A DNA stretch of 54,367 nucleotides from NCBI GenBank assembly GCA_002162875.1, contig MABA01000006.1, positions 1 through 54,367 on the forward strand. Reading direction: 5' to 3'. This document shows, in pieces, positions 1-7,366 of this stretch. The translations under genes were made by a program, and so were the position numbers. The stretch is from Rhodobacterales bacterium 52_120_T64. GTDB lineage: Bacteria; Pseudomonadota; Alphaproteobacteria; Rhodobacterales; Rhodobacteraceae. The number at the start of each line of letters is the position of its first letter. Positions within the stretch are counted from its first letter, which is position 1. Under the pieces are notes generated by a model that was not told the DNA's origin, searched no databases, and saw only the letters and a list, made by a program, of their open reading frames with translations.

Positions 1-503
1 CGTGTTATCTGATCTATACGCGCTTTAGTCTGCCGCTTCACGAGTGCAAGGCTTTGCGTGTGTAGGCGGTTGGTCAAACGGGTGCGATCCTTAATGAGTG
101 CCCCCCTGGAACTGAATAACTCTTTGAGTTCAAATTGCTTTCCATCGATGGGTAGATCCGGTTCTAAGGCCAGAGCATTCCCAAAACTTGCGAGCATGCG
201 TGCATCAACCTCATCCGTTTTGACCCTGGTCCCGCAGGCTTGAGCGAACCGTCGCGCCTGCAAGGGATTGACCTTCACCAAGGGGAGCTGACCTGAAAAG
301 GTTCGCTCAAAATTCCTATGATACGCTCCTGTGGCCTCAAACACGACGCGGGTCGGCATGCCATCGGCTAGCCATGTTGATAAGGTTCGGAAACCAGCAG
401 GTGAGTTGTTAAATCGCGCTGCCGCTCCATCACTTAGTCGATGGGCGTCCAGGAAATCCTTCGAAATATCGATACCAATGCTATTATCTGTCATCATCGT
501 CAT
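1..503 (-). CDS. IS110-family transposase, N-terminal part (cut by window start)
   Basis: An open frame runs from an ATG at 503 to the window edge (167 codons, no stop), reading leftwards. It begins MTMMTDNSIGIDISKDFLD and continues with VVFEATGAYHR, VNPLQARRFAQA and VKTDEVDARML. These are the DEDD motifs of the N-terminal RuvC-like domain of IS110/IS1111 transposases: Asp in GIDISKD, Glu in FEATG, and Asp residues in TDEVDA. The C-terminal domain with the catalytic serine lies outside the window, so integrity cannot be judged. IS110 enzymes move the element with a bridge RNA and make no target duplications. Another ATG at 497 or 494 could be the true start. Confidence 0.9.
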   Translation of the reverse strand, partial: MTMMTDNSIGIDISKDFLDAHRLSDGAAARFNNSPAGFRTLSTWLADGMPTRVVFEATGAYHRNFERTFSGQLPLVKVNPLQARRFAQACGTRVKTDEVDARMLASFGNALALEPDLPIDGKQFELKELFSSRGALIKDRTRLTNRLHTQSLALVKRQTKARIDQIT

Positions 504-519
504 GTCCTATGCTTGTCAT

Positions 520-623
520 GCAAGCCCATGGCTTGCGTATCCGTTCAGGCCTCATGCGAAGACGGCGGCTGATCATACTCTAAAACGGTCCTTTAAGACC
601 AAGCCCATACCGATCCAGCCGCC
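520..623 (-). ncRNA. possible IS110 bridge RNA / structured non-coding end
   Basis: The stretch directly upstream of the transposase start folds on paper into several stems. One is GCAAGCC (520-526) with GGCTTGC (530-536). A longer stem pairs GGCGGCTGATC (564-574) with GATC-C-AGCCGCC (612-623, one bulge), and its loop holds GGTC (587-590) with GACC (597-600). In the IS110 group the bridge RNA is encoded in the non-coding end before the recombinase, so position and structure fit. The RNA ends and guide loops are not defined here. The rest of 504-835 shows no gene. Confidence 0.35.
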
Positions 624-835
624 ACCATTACCCGCTAAAATTGGCTTGGTGGGCAATGGCTCAATCTTTGCAGATCGATGGAGAAAACATAAGACAAGCC
701 CTTAGTGAAGTTTTTTCTGTAGTGTAACTAATGTCCGCTGAACACGTTTGTTGGGCAAAAAGATGATTTCCTGGTACGATACTTATGTTCGACATAGTGC
801 AGTCGCGGTAAACATCTATTGGGAAGGAAGATGAA

Positions 836-1651
836 ATGGAGGCCAACTCAAAATGGCAAGTCTCTGGCGGAGCCGCAGAGCGCTATGAGGAGAACTTAGT
901 TCCGGTCATATTCGTTCCATGGGCACAGGAGTTACTGAATCGTGCTGAACTTATCGTTGGTGAAGCTGTCCTAGACGCCGCTTGTGGCACGGGAGTTGTG
1001 GCGAGGATGGCATCTGATCGAGTGGGGCCAGATGCAAAGGTGGTTGGTGCCGATATTAACGTCGGAATGCTGAATGTAGCCAAATCAAAGTCAGAAGAAG
1101 AAGGTAAGCTGATCGACTGGATCGAAGCGGATGTGGGAAGTCTGCCATTCGGCGACGCTAGCTTCGACGCTGTCTTTTGCCAACAAGGTCTTCAGTTCTT
1201 TCCGGACAAGCTTTCTGCCCTGAAAGAGTTTCGCCGTGTTTTGAGCCTCAGCGGTCGGTGTGTGATCTGTGTGGCTCAAAGTCTTGAACACAATCCACTG
1301 ATGAATGGCCAGATAGAAATCCTCACACGTTACATTGGCGAAGATGCTGCAAATGCAATCCGGGCGGTTTGTAGCTTGTCGGATTCTAATATGATTTACG
1401 ATTTGTTTGCTCAGGCTGGTTTTTCCGAAATCAACATTGAGAGTGTTACACTCACGCTGCGGCACTCGGACGGTAAAGCTTTTGTAGCAGGGAACATGTC
1501 TTCAACGCCCGCCGCAGACGCGATATCAGAGCTGCCAGAGGAAACGCGGCGGGAGCTTCTTCAGGAATTTCTTAATACCTTTGGCTCCTACTACGACGGC
1601 TACGCCTTGGCATTCCCGCATGTCTCTCATGTTGTGCATGCGCGCGTATGA
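836..1651 (+). CDS. class I SAM-dependent methyltransferase (UbiE/Methyltransf_11 type)
   Basis: The 271-residue protein has a Rossmann SAM-binding core. Motif I is VLDAACGTGVVAR (about residues 45-57), the acidic residue after the second strand is in VVGADINVGML, and the post-motif segment LPFGDASFDAVFCQQGLQFFPD resembles UbiE-like small-molecule methyltransferases. The C-terminal 120 residues probably cap the substrate site. The substrate is not predictable. GGGAAGGAAG at 821-830 supports the start at 836. The gene stands alone on the plus strand between an IS110 element and the last head gene of the phage module, which is transcribed towards it. It may be cargo or flanking chromosome. Confidence 0.8.
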   Translation: MEANSKWQVSGGAAERYEENLVPVIFVPWAQELLNRAELIVGEAVLDAACGTGVVARMASDRVGPDAKVVGADINVGMLNVAKSKSEEEGKLIDWIEADVGSLPFGDASFDAVFCQQGLQFFPDKLSALKEFRRVLSLSGRCVICVAQSLEHNPLMNGQIEILTRYIGEDAANAIRAVCSLSDSNMIYDLFAQAGFSEINIESVTLTLRHSDGKAFVAGNMSSTPAADAISELPEETRRELLQEFLNTFGSYYDGYALAFPHVSHVVHARV

Positions 1652-1806
1652 CCGCAACGTATTGTGCGTGATCAAAACCTAGCCGTATGAGTTGGATCGC
1701 TGACCACTGCTTCGCCACTCAGCCACTGAGAGCTGACACTCGGCCGGGTCAAGAGAACGGCATCAAAGTCCGCATTGCGGAAGTTGTACCAAACAATAAT
1801 GCTCCC

Positions 1807-2436
1807 TCATCTTCCCTCCACCCACTTTTCCACAATCAATCCCGGCACCCGCCCCGCCACCTTTTCCGCATCGCGCGCCAGATCAAGCCGTTTGCGTAAT
1901 TTCACCTGCGGCACCAGAATAAAAATCGGGGCCGTGACCTGACCACGCCCGGTCTTTGCTCGCGATGCCACAGCGGTCCCGCGTGCGTTAATCCGTGCCT
2001 TCTCCGCCACCAGCAAACTCGGGCCACTGCGTCGATAGATGAACCGCAGCTTGAGACCACGCCGTCGCTCCCATTCCAGCGGCGTCAGTCGTGCCCCACC
2101 ACGACCTGTTCCGGCAGCCTCGGTCGGAATGGCCAGATAGAACCCGTGTTTTGATCGAATATGCACGCCGCGATCATGGGCGTGGATGATTTTAGGGGCT
2201 CTGGACCAGATGAAGGCGGCCCCGTCCAGACTCTCGCCCCGCTCCGGATAGGTTTTGTTGCGGATTGTGCGTGCCAGCCTTTGCCCTAAACCCGCGCCAG
2301 TGATTTGACCGCGCCAGTCGTTTTTCAACTCCCCGCCAGCTTCGCGCATCGCGGACGTCACGGCCCTTTCGCCTGCCAGCACCTCCGCCCGCAACATGGC
2401 GGCGAGGTCTGGATCAACATCAAGCTTCAGTTTCAT
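1807..2436 (-). CDS. DUF6441-like phage protein (lambda gpZ position)
   Basis: This 209-residue basic protein resembles the DUF6441 family of phage structural proteins. The recognition rests on overall sequence feel and position, not on a catalytic motif. It follows the major capsid and a small connector gene, the place lambda uses for the minor tail or tail-completion protein Z (192 residues), so a head-tail connection role is inferred. Its ATG overlaps the end of the upstream gene by four bases, showing translational coupling in the leftward head operon. It is the last recognisable phage gene on this side; the expected tail tube and tape-measure genes do not follow before an unrelated plus-strand methyltransferase. 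Confidence 0.6.
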   Translation of the reverse strand: MKLKLDVDPDLAAMLRAEVLAGERAVTSAMREAGGELKNDWRGQITGAGLGQRLARTIRNKTYPERGESLDGAAFIWSRAPKIIHAHDRGVHIRSKHGFYLAIPTEAAGTGRGGARLTPLEWERRRGLKLRFIYRRSGPSLLVAEKARINARGTAVASRAKTGRGQVTAPIFILVPQVKLRKRLDLARDAEKVAGRVPGLIVEKWVEGR

Positions 2437-2747
2437 GCCGGCCGCAGATCCAGCGTCCAGACCAGCCGCTCGCGATCGCGCACAGGTTCGCCCTGGATAA
2501 CAAAGCTTTCGGTTCCAAACAGGATCAGATCATCCGGGCGGGGATTTGCCAACTCGGACGTGCGCACATCAACGGTTGTAGTATCGCTGAGAATTCGTGC
2601 AGATCCAAAACTGCTGATTTCGTCGGGTGCACGCCGGATTACGCGAATGGCGTGTTCTTCTGTGGATCCTGTTGATATCCAGTAAGCATCCACCGCCATG
2701 GTGGTGTTTCCAAAAATCCGGTCCATGGCGGCAGCAAAGGCGTTCAT
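2433..2747 (-). CDS. small phage head-tail connector-like protein (gpFII position)
   Basis: The 104-residue product is rich in beta-strand-forming segments. It lies directly after the major capsid gene and overlaps the DUF6441 gene by four bases. Lambda has the 117-residue gpFII head-tail joining protein near this point, so a connector role is inferred from size and order. I cannot point to a diagnostic motif. The start ATG at 2747 lies 12 bases beyond the capsid stop, and the upstream sequence AGAGAGGCATCCTG supplies a weak Shine-Dalgarno. Confidence 0.55.
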   Translation of the reverse strand: MNAFAAAMDRIFGNTTMAVDAYWISTGSTEEHAIRVIRRAPDEISSFGSARILSDTTTVDVRTSELANPRPDDLILFGTESFVIQGEPVRDRERLVWTLDLRPA

Positions 2748-2759
2748 CAGGATGCCTCT

Positions 2760-3782
2760 CTAGTTCGAGCTGTGCAGGCGGATCGCAAGGCGCGGCCGTT
2801 TGTTGACCGGCAGGACGGACGCCTCGGTCATCAGATCGATCCAGCGACCTTTTTCATCCAGATGCTGGCGGGCGTATAGCGGCAGGCCGACGGTGTTGGC
2901 TGCCTCGAGTAGGTTGGCAGGTCCGCCGTATGTGGTGAAGGTGTCGAATGTCCCGAGCGGGAAGGCGATGCCTTCGCCGGCGGGGATCAGCCGCTCGGAA
3001 CTACCGTCAGAGAGTGTGACGCTGCCATTGTATTCCTCGAACAGGATACCGGCAAAAGGGAAGCTGCGGCGCATGTCGTCGCGAAGTGGCTGGCCACCGG
3101 TTGCCGAGAAGAACTTGTAGGCGTCCTCTGTCTTGGGGTGCGAGATCAGCTTGTCAAAGAACTCGGAACTCACCAGTGCGTAAGCGCTGGTCATTGTTTC
3201 CCCAAGGAGACTGTCTTCGATCCCGCGAAGCGTTGTACGCACTTTGCCCTGCACGTTGGTGCCTGCCGTGCCGAACACAAAGTCGACCGAGATTTGCTCC
3301 AACCCGAATTCGGTAAAATAATTGTAAAGTGTGGTGCCGGCCCCGTCCTTGACGATACCGCGTAGCGCATTCATCTCCATGTATTCGCGGGTCTGGGCGT
3401 GCTTGCGCCGCATAAGCGTCAGTTTGCGGTTCATCACCATGAGCAGCGGGTCGGCAGCGTCCGATGCCCCGATGGCGGGAATGCCCTGAATATCGGCGGG
3501 CAGGATTACATCGTCATGCGGGATCCAGGGCAGGGCGAAGGATCGCATCGAGCGCCCCTCGCGATTGCCAACAGTGGCGGAGCTGCCAAGGGGCACGGAT
3601 GGCAGCAGGCTGAGGACGCCTTCGAATTGCTCGATGATAATGGAGCGCTGGGTAACGCCCTCAAAACGGAACAACCCGATCTGGGAAAGGCGGGTGTAAA
3701 GATTGGGCAGCAGGTTGATGGCTTGCGTCATCTCGGCCAACGAATAGCCGCCAGCATCAAAAGGATTGCGGGTGAGGGTCAT
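2760..3782 (-). CDS. major capsid protein, lambda gpE family
   Basis: The 340 residues match the length of lambda gpE (341). The sequence has the family's features: an N-terminal segment containing LTQ-like helices and INLLPNLYTRL, the strand-rich middle with RSMRSFALPWIPHDDVILPADIQGI, a central helix MRRKHAQTREYMEMNALRG, and a C-terminal part ending MTEASVLPVNKRPRLAIRL. It forms the HK97-fold shell of the procapsid. It sits between the decoration protein and the connector genes in the lambda order D-E-FII. TTCCGGAGAACCCCATG places a ribosome site before the start. Identification is strong from order, length and sequence together. Confidence 0.88.
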   Translation of the reverse strand: MTLTRNPFDAGGYSLAEMTQAINLLPNLYTRLSQIGLFRFEGVTQRSIIIEQFEGVLSLLPSVPLGSSATVGNREGRSMRSFALPWIPHDDVILPADIQGIPAIGASDAADPLLMVMNRKLTLMRRKHAQTREYMEMNALRGIVKDGAGTTLYNYFTEFGLEQISVDFVFGTAGTNVQGKVRTTLRGIEDSLLGETMTSAYALVSSEFFDKLISHPKTEDAYKFFSATGGQPLRDDMRRSFPFAGILFEEYNGSVTLSDGSSERLIPAGEGIAFPLGTFDTFTTYGGPANLLEAANTVGLPLYARQHLDEKGRWIDLMTEASVLPVNKRPRLAIRLHSSN

Positions 3783-3820
3783 GGGGTTCTCCGGAATTTA
3801 TTTTTTTGGCGGGGGATGGA

Positions 3821-4201
3821 TCAGGCAGTATCGCGGGCGATGATGCCCAGAGCGGCGAGCTCGGCGATTTTGGTGGCGGTTTTGGCGGCGTCATCGACGC
3901 TGGCATCGTAAGTGAGGCTTGCACGAGAAATGATGGCGGGCCCGCGGACAGTGGTGACGCCCACGGTATCGGCCAGCATGGCATCGACGCTGAAAAGCAG
4001 GACGGCGGCAGCAACCTCGGCGCCGTCCACTCCGGCGTCACTCGCGAGGGTATAAATGCCGCTGGCGGTGATGCGCCCGAGGACCGAGCCGACGGGATAG
4101 GCTATGCCGGCCAAGAGGGTGATGGTTTCTCGTGTGTAGTTGGGATTGACCTCGTATTTGAGGACATCGCCGAGGCTGGCGGGTTGGACAAGCGGGGCCA
4201 T
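3821..4201 (-). CDS. head decoration protein, lambda gpD family
   Basis: The 126-residue protein (lambda gpD has 110) carries the typical gpD-like pattern GIAYPVGSVLGRITASGIYTLASDAG followed by an alanine-rich strand, AVLLFSVDA, and a short C-terminal helix. Proteins of this family bind as trimers on the outside of the expanded shell and stabilise it against DNA pressure. It lies between the protease/scaffold gene and the capsid gene as in lambda. A GGAGACTAAACAATGG leader precedes the ATG at 4201. Confidence 0.82.
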   Translation of the reverse strand: MAPLVQPASLGDVLKYEVNPNYTRETITLLAGIAYPVGSVLGRITASGIYTLASDAGVDGAEVAAAVLLFSVDAMLADTVGVTTVRGPAIISRASLTYDASVDDAAKTATKIAELAALGIIARDTA

Positions 4202-4252
4202 TGTTTAGTCTCCGTGTTTTGTTTTTCGGGAATGATGAGGTAACGCGTGGCG

Positions 4253-4675
4253 TCAGGTTTTTGCCTCGGCAGCAGCTTTTTTAGCGGCGGCTACAAGCGG
4301 GCTGTCTTTTGCAGCGGCGGCCGCGGGGGCAGTGGCAACGATCAAAGCTGCGTCACTGGCGGCGGCCAGATTTTCGAGGACTTGAGAGCGCAGTGCATCG
4401 GGTTTGAGGCCGCGTTTCACGGCATCGGCAGTATCGATCGAGACGCCGAGCCGTGCGGCTTGCGCGCAAACCTGCGCTACTTCGGCGGCCTCGATCCGAA
4501 TGGCCTCGGCATCAGGTGCGGCGGCGTTGGGCGTGTCCGGTATTGCCGGTTGTGACAGCGGTTGCGCTGGAGTTGCGGCAAGCGGTGCTGCCGCCTCTGT
4601 TGGCGTTTGTGCCTGTGTTTGCACCTCAGGTGTTTTACTCGCTGTTTCATCGGCAGGCTCAGAGTTGGGTTTCAT
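4253..4675 (-). CDS. nested scaffold protein, Nu3-like, from an internal start
   Basis: Inside the protease gene and in the same frame, an ATG at 4675 (residue 328) is preceded by GAAAGGAAACTACT, a strong Shine-Dalgarno at good spacing. That would give a 140-residue product starting MKPNSEPADETASKTPE, made of the disordered linker and the C-terminal helices. Lambda makes scaffold Nu3 in the same way, by internal initiation within gene C. This is inference from the ribosome site and the family precedent; the sequence cannot show that it is used. Confidence 0.6.
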   Translation of the reverse strand: MKPNSEPADETASKTPEVQTQAQTPTEAAAPLAATPAQPLSQPAIPDTPNAAAPDAEAIRIEAAEVAQVCAQAARLGVSIDTADAVKRGLKPDALRSQVLENLAAASDAALIVATAPAAAAAKDSPLVAAAKKAAAEAKT

Positions 4676-5656
4676 AGTAGTTTCCTTTCGGGTTCTGGAT
4701 TGGGGAATTCGGGAGGTCGCGTGCAGGAACGCAATTGCGCCCGGGTCATGTCGGTCTTCGGCAAAGGCGAGGAATGCACTACGAGGGTCGGACACGGCGT
4801 CGGCCAGTCCGGCCGTCACGGCCTCAACACCGCGAAACACCGCTGCCTCTGTTTCGAGTGCGGCATCTACATCGAGCAATTTTCCGCGCCCTTTGGCGAC
4901 GGTTTGGGCAAAGAGTGTTCGCAGACTTTCAAGCTCTGAATGCATGCGCTCCCGGACATCCTCGGGGAGCGGCTCATACGGATTGGCATCAACCTTGTGC
5001 GCGCCCGCATGGACCAGCGTGACGTTGATACCTTTTTGATCAAGCATGCCGCTCATTTCTGAATGGAGAGTAACGACACCGATACTGCCGACCGCACCGG
5101 TCCGTGGCAGGGTGATGTGGCTGGCTTGCGAGGCCAGAATGTAGCCTGCCGACAAGGCGTGTTCGGCGACAAAAGCATGAACAGGTTTTTGCTCCCGTGC
5201 CGCGCGGATGCGATCAGCGAGATCGAAGGCGCCTGCTACCTCGCCGCCAAAGCTGTCGATCTCGAGCGCAATGCCGCGCACAGCGGTGTCTGCAAGGGCG
5301 GCGTCGATTTGTGCCGCAATCCCCTCATAAGATGTGATCCCCGAGGATTGCCCGATCCAGGCCCCGCGATGCACCAGCGTGCCGGCAATCTCAACAACGG
5401 CAATCCCGTCGATCAGAGCGAACGGTTGGGTGCCGCGATCGCGCGCCCTTTCTGCCAACTCGCCACCAATGAGCGAGGCGCGCGCAGGTGGCACGGCGTT
5501 CGCTAGTTCGCCATCGTCAACCGTATCCCTCTGAAACCTGATCTCCCGCCCCGTAATCCGTGGCCCAAGCCCGGAAAGAAACGCCAGCGCCTTGGAGGGC
5601 TCTACCATCAGCGGCGTATTAAACGCGCGCTGCGCTATCTGTGCATGGTGCATCAA
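4253..5656 (-). CDS. head maturation protease, S49/SppA family (lambda gpC-like) with scaffold tail
   Basis: This 467-residue protein (lambda gpC 439) is an SppA/ClpP-fold serine protease acting inside the procapsid. The N-terminal half has VAVVEIAGTLVHRG, the EIDSFGGEVAGAFDLADRI oxyanion loop, the nucleophile region FVAEHALSAGYILAS (Ser in ALSAGY) and the lysine region VHAGAHKVDANPYEPL. From about residue 330 the sequence turns into a low-complexity Pro/Ala/Gln/Glu linker and a helical tail, typical of a scaffold. An internal start at 4675 could make that tail alone. The ATG overlaps the portal stop by four bases. Confidence 0.88.
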   Translation of the reverse strand: MMHHAQIAQRAFNTPLMVEPSKALAFLSGLGPRITGREIRFQRDTVDDGELANAVPPARASLIGGELAERARDRGTQPFALIDGIAVVEIAGTLVHRGAWIGQSSGITSYEGIAAQIDAALADTAVRGIALEIDSFGGEVAGAFDLADRIRAAREQKPVHAFVAEHALSAGYILASQASHITLPRTGAVGSIGVVTLHSEMSGMLDQKGINVTLVHAGAHKVDANPYEPLPEDVRERMHSELESLRTLFAQTVAKGRGKLLDVDAALETEAAVFRGVEAVTAGLADAVSDPRSAFLAFAEDRHDPGAIAFLHATSRIPQSRTRKETTMKPNSEPADETASKTPEVQTQAQTPTEAAAPLAATPAQPLSQPAIPDTPNAAAPDAEAIRIEAAEVAQVCAQAARLGVSIDTADAVKRGLKPDALRSQVLENLAAASDAALIVATAPAAAAAKDSPLVAAAKKAAAEAKT

Positions 5657-7149
5657 TTGTCTGCCTCGATGTCTGATTTGCGTTTGCCGGATTGCGGGTC
5701 ATCGCTTTCGCTTTCACCGTCTTCATCATTGTTCTTGTTTCCACCCTCGCCCGGTGCCTGTGCCGGTGATCCCGGGCGGCGGAAATCCAGCCCCAGATCA
5801 TGTTCACGTGCCCGCTCGGCAGCAATCTCGCGATCAACCTGCTCGGCGTCGTAGCCCCGTTCCGAAAGCGCCTGTGTTCGGGATTTAAGGCCGGCCTCGA
5901 TTTGCAGGATTTCGGCCGAGGCGTCTTTCATCGGATCAACCCAGTCCCATTTTGTCGGCAGCCACGTGCAGGTCTGGTATTGGCGGCGCTGGTTTTCATA
6001 ATCGGGCAGGTCCAGCGCACCGGATAGAACAGCCACATCCATCCAGCGGGTCCAGACAGCGCGACACATCTGGAATACCAGCACCCCGTGTTGCCAGGCC
6101 GAAATCCGGCGACGGAAATCCACCAGAGAAATCCGTGTATTGGAAAAGTTGCCCTTGGCGGTGTCGTTGGTGAGATACCCGTAGGGAATGCCAAGAGCTG
6201 ACGAGATTTGCAGCAACGTGCGGTATTGGAACGGCTCGTAGGTAGAACCGGAATCCGGAATGGCAGGCGTGGAAACATCCTCGCCGGGATCAAGGCGTAC
6301 GATTTGTCCGGGCTCGACCTCGAGATCCTCGTCCGTCGGTTCCAGCGGCGTTTCCGGAGCCGGCGAGGTGATGAACATCGCAAACATTGCTGCAGTTTTT
6401 TTGCGCTCCAATTCCGCATCGTCATAAAGATCCAGCGTGAAGAGTTTTACAATGGCAGGGGAAAAACGCGAGACACCGCGCAGCTGTCCGGCCTCAACCG
6501 GATCAATCACGTGAATCACGTCCGCGGCGGGCACGCGCACAGTTTCCCCTGCAAGTCCGGGGTCGGTTATATCGCCCGGGTGACGGCGCAAAAAGTGATA
6601 GGCCACGCGCCGCCCGATGCGATCAAACTCGATGCCCTGGCGGATCAGCCCACCGCCGGAAAGTTCGCGGTTCATTTCGAGCGGCAACATTTCGGCGGGG
6701 AGCATCTGGAGTTGCAAGGGAACGCTTAGCCCGTCCGCAGCACGTCGTGTCCGGATACGCAGGAACACTTCGCCTGCCAAAAACACCTCACGGGCGGCGC
6801 GGCGCTGCAGCCCGTAAAAATCCGTCAGACCTTCGGCGTCGGCCTCATCGGTCCAGGCCAGCCAGAGCGATTGTAGATCTTCTTTGAGGGCGGGATCGGC
6901 AATCGACGAGGAGGGTTTAATGCCATCGCCGACCACATTACCGGCAAAAGCCTCGAGAGCGTTGGCGGCGTACCCGTTGTTGCGCACCAGCCATCGAGCG
7001 CGCGCCGTAATTGTGTCACCAGCGCCTGCAATCAGCGTGTTTACATGCAGGCGTGATGCCCGAAATCCGCGTAAACGCCGGTGCATTTGTGCGGCGTCAA
7101 ATCCACCGATCACCGCCCCGAGCCGTTGGCGAAACCCTTCCAGTATCAT
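5653..7149 (-). CDS. portal protein, lambda gpB family
   Basis: The 498-residue protein (lambda gpB 533) forms the dodecameric ring at one vertex through which DNA enters and leaves. Recognisable parts are the N-terminal ITARARWLVRNNGYAANALEAF, which leads into FAGNVVGDGIKP, the middle VIHVIDPVEAGQLRGVSRFSPAI and the clip/stem region ALGIPYGYLTNDTAKGNFSNTRIS. The C-terminus is acidic and charged (GNKNNDEDGESESDD), as is common in this family. It overlaps the protease start by four bases and follows the gpW-like gene after three bases. Confidence 0.9.
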   Translation of the reverse strand: MILEGFRQRLGAVIGGFDAAQMHRRLRGFRASRLHVNTLIAGAGDTITARARWLVRNNGYAANALEAFAGNVVGDGIKPSSSIADPALKEDLQSLWLAWTDEADAEGLTDFYGLQRRAAREVFLAGEVFLRIRTRRAADGLSVPLQLQMLPAEMLPLEMNRELSGGGLIRQGIEFDRIGRRVAYHFLRRHPGDITDPGLAGETVRVPAADVIHVIDPVEAGQLRGVSRFSPAIVKLFTLDLYDDAELERKKTAAMFAMFITSPAPETPLEPTDEDLEVEPGQIVRLDPGEDVSTPAIPDSGSTYEPFQYRTLLQISSALGIPYGYLTNDTAKGNFSNTRISLVDFRRRISAWQHGVLVFQMCRAVWTRWMDVAVLSGALDLPDYENQRRQYQTCTWLPTKWDWVDPMKDASAEILQIEAGLKSRTQALSERGYDAEQVDREIAAERAREHDLGLDFRRPGSPAQAPGEGGNKNNDEDGESESDDPQSGKRKSDIEADN

Positions 7150-7152
7150 TGC

Positions 7153-7365
7153 CTAAAGCCCCTTAGAGGCCACAGTGCCCCAGCGGCGGCGTCGTTTTGT
7201 GCCGCTGGCCGCCGCAATCCGGTTTTCCAGATTGGCGATTGCTGCCGCCAGTTCGCTGTCGGAACCGTAGGTGATGGTGCGCCCGTCGTAGCTCACGGCG
7301 CGCACACCTGCGAACCGCGCTTCCTGCAGCGCATCGAGCAGGGTGCGCATTCGATCAATTTCCAT
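7153..7365 (-). CDS. gpW-like head-tail joining protein
   Basis: This is a 70-residue protein (lambda gpW 68) lying between large terminase and portal, exactly where lambda has W. It has the paired-helix pattern of the family, with the predicted turn GRTITYGSDSELAAAIANLENRIA. gpW proteins fill the portal channel after packaging and form the site for tail attachment. A GGGATTGAAATGG leader gives a weak ribosome site, and the gene is one base from the terminase stop. Confidence 0.8.
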   Translation of the reverse strand: MEIDRMRTLLDALQEARFAGVRAVSYDGRTITYGSDSELAAAIANLENRIAAASGTKRRRRWGTVASKGL

Positions 7366-7366
7366 T

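Noticed and set aside
331-705. 124-codon plus-strand frame over the IS110 leader
   Set aside because: It is antisense to the transposase start, has no ribosome site and no family resemblance.
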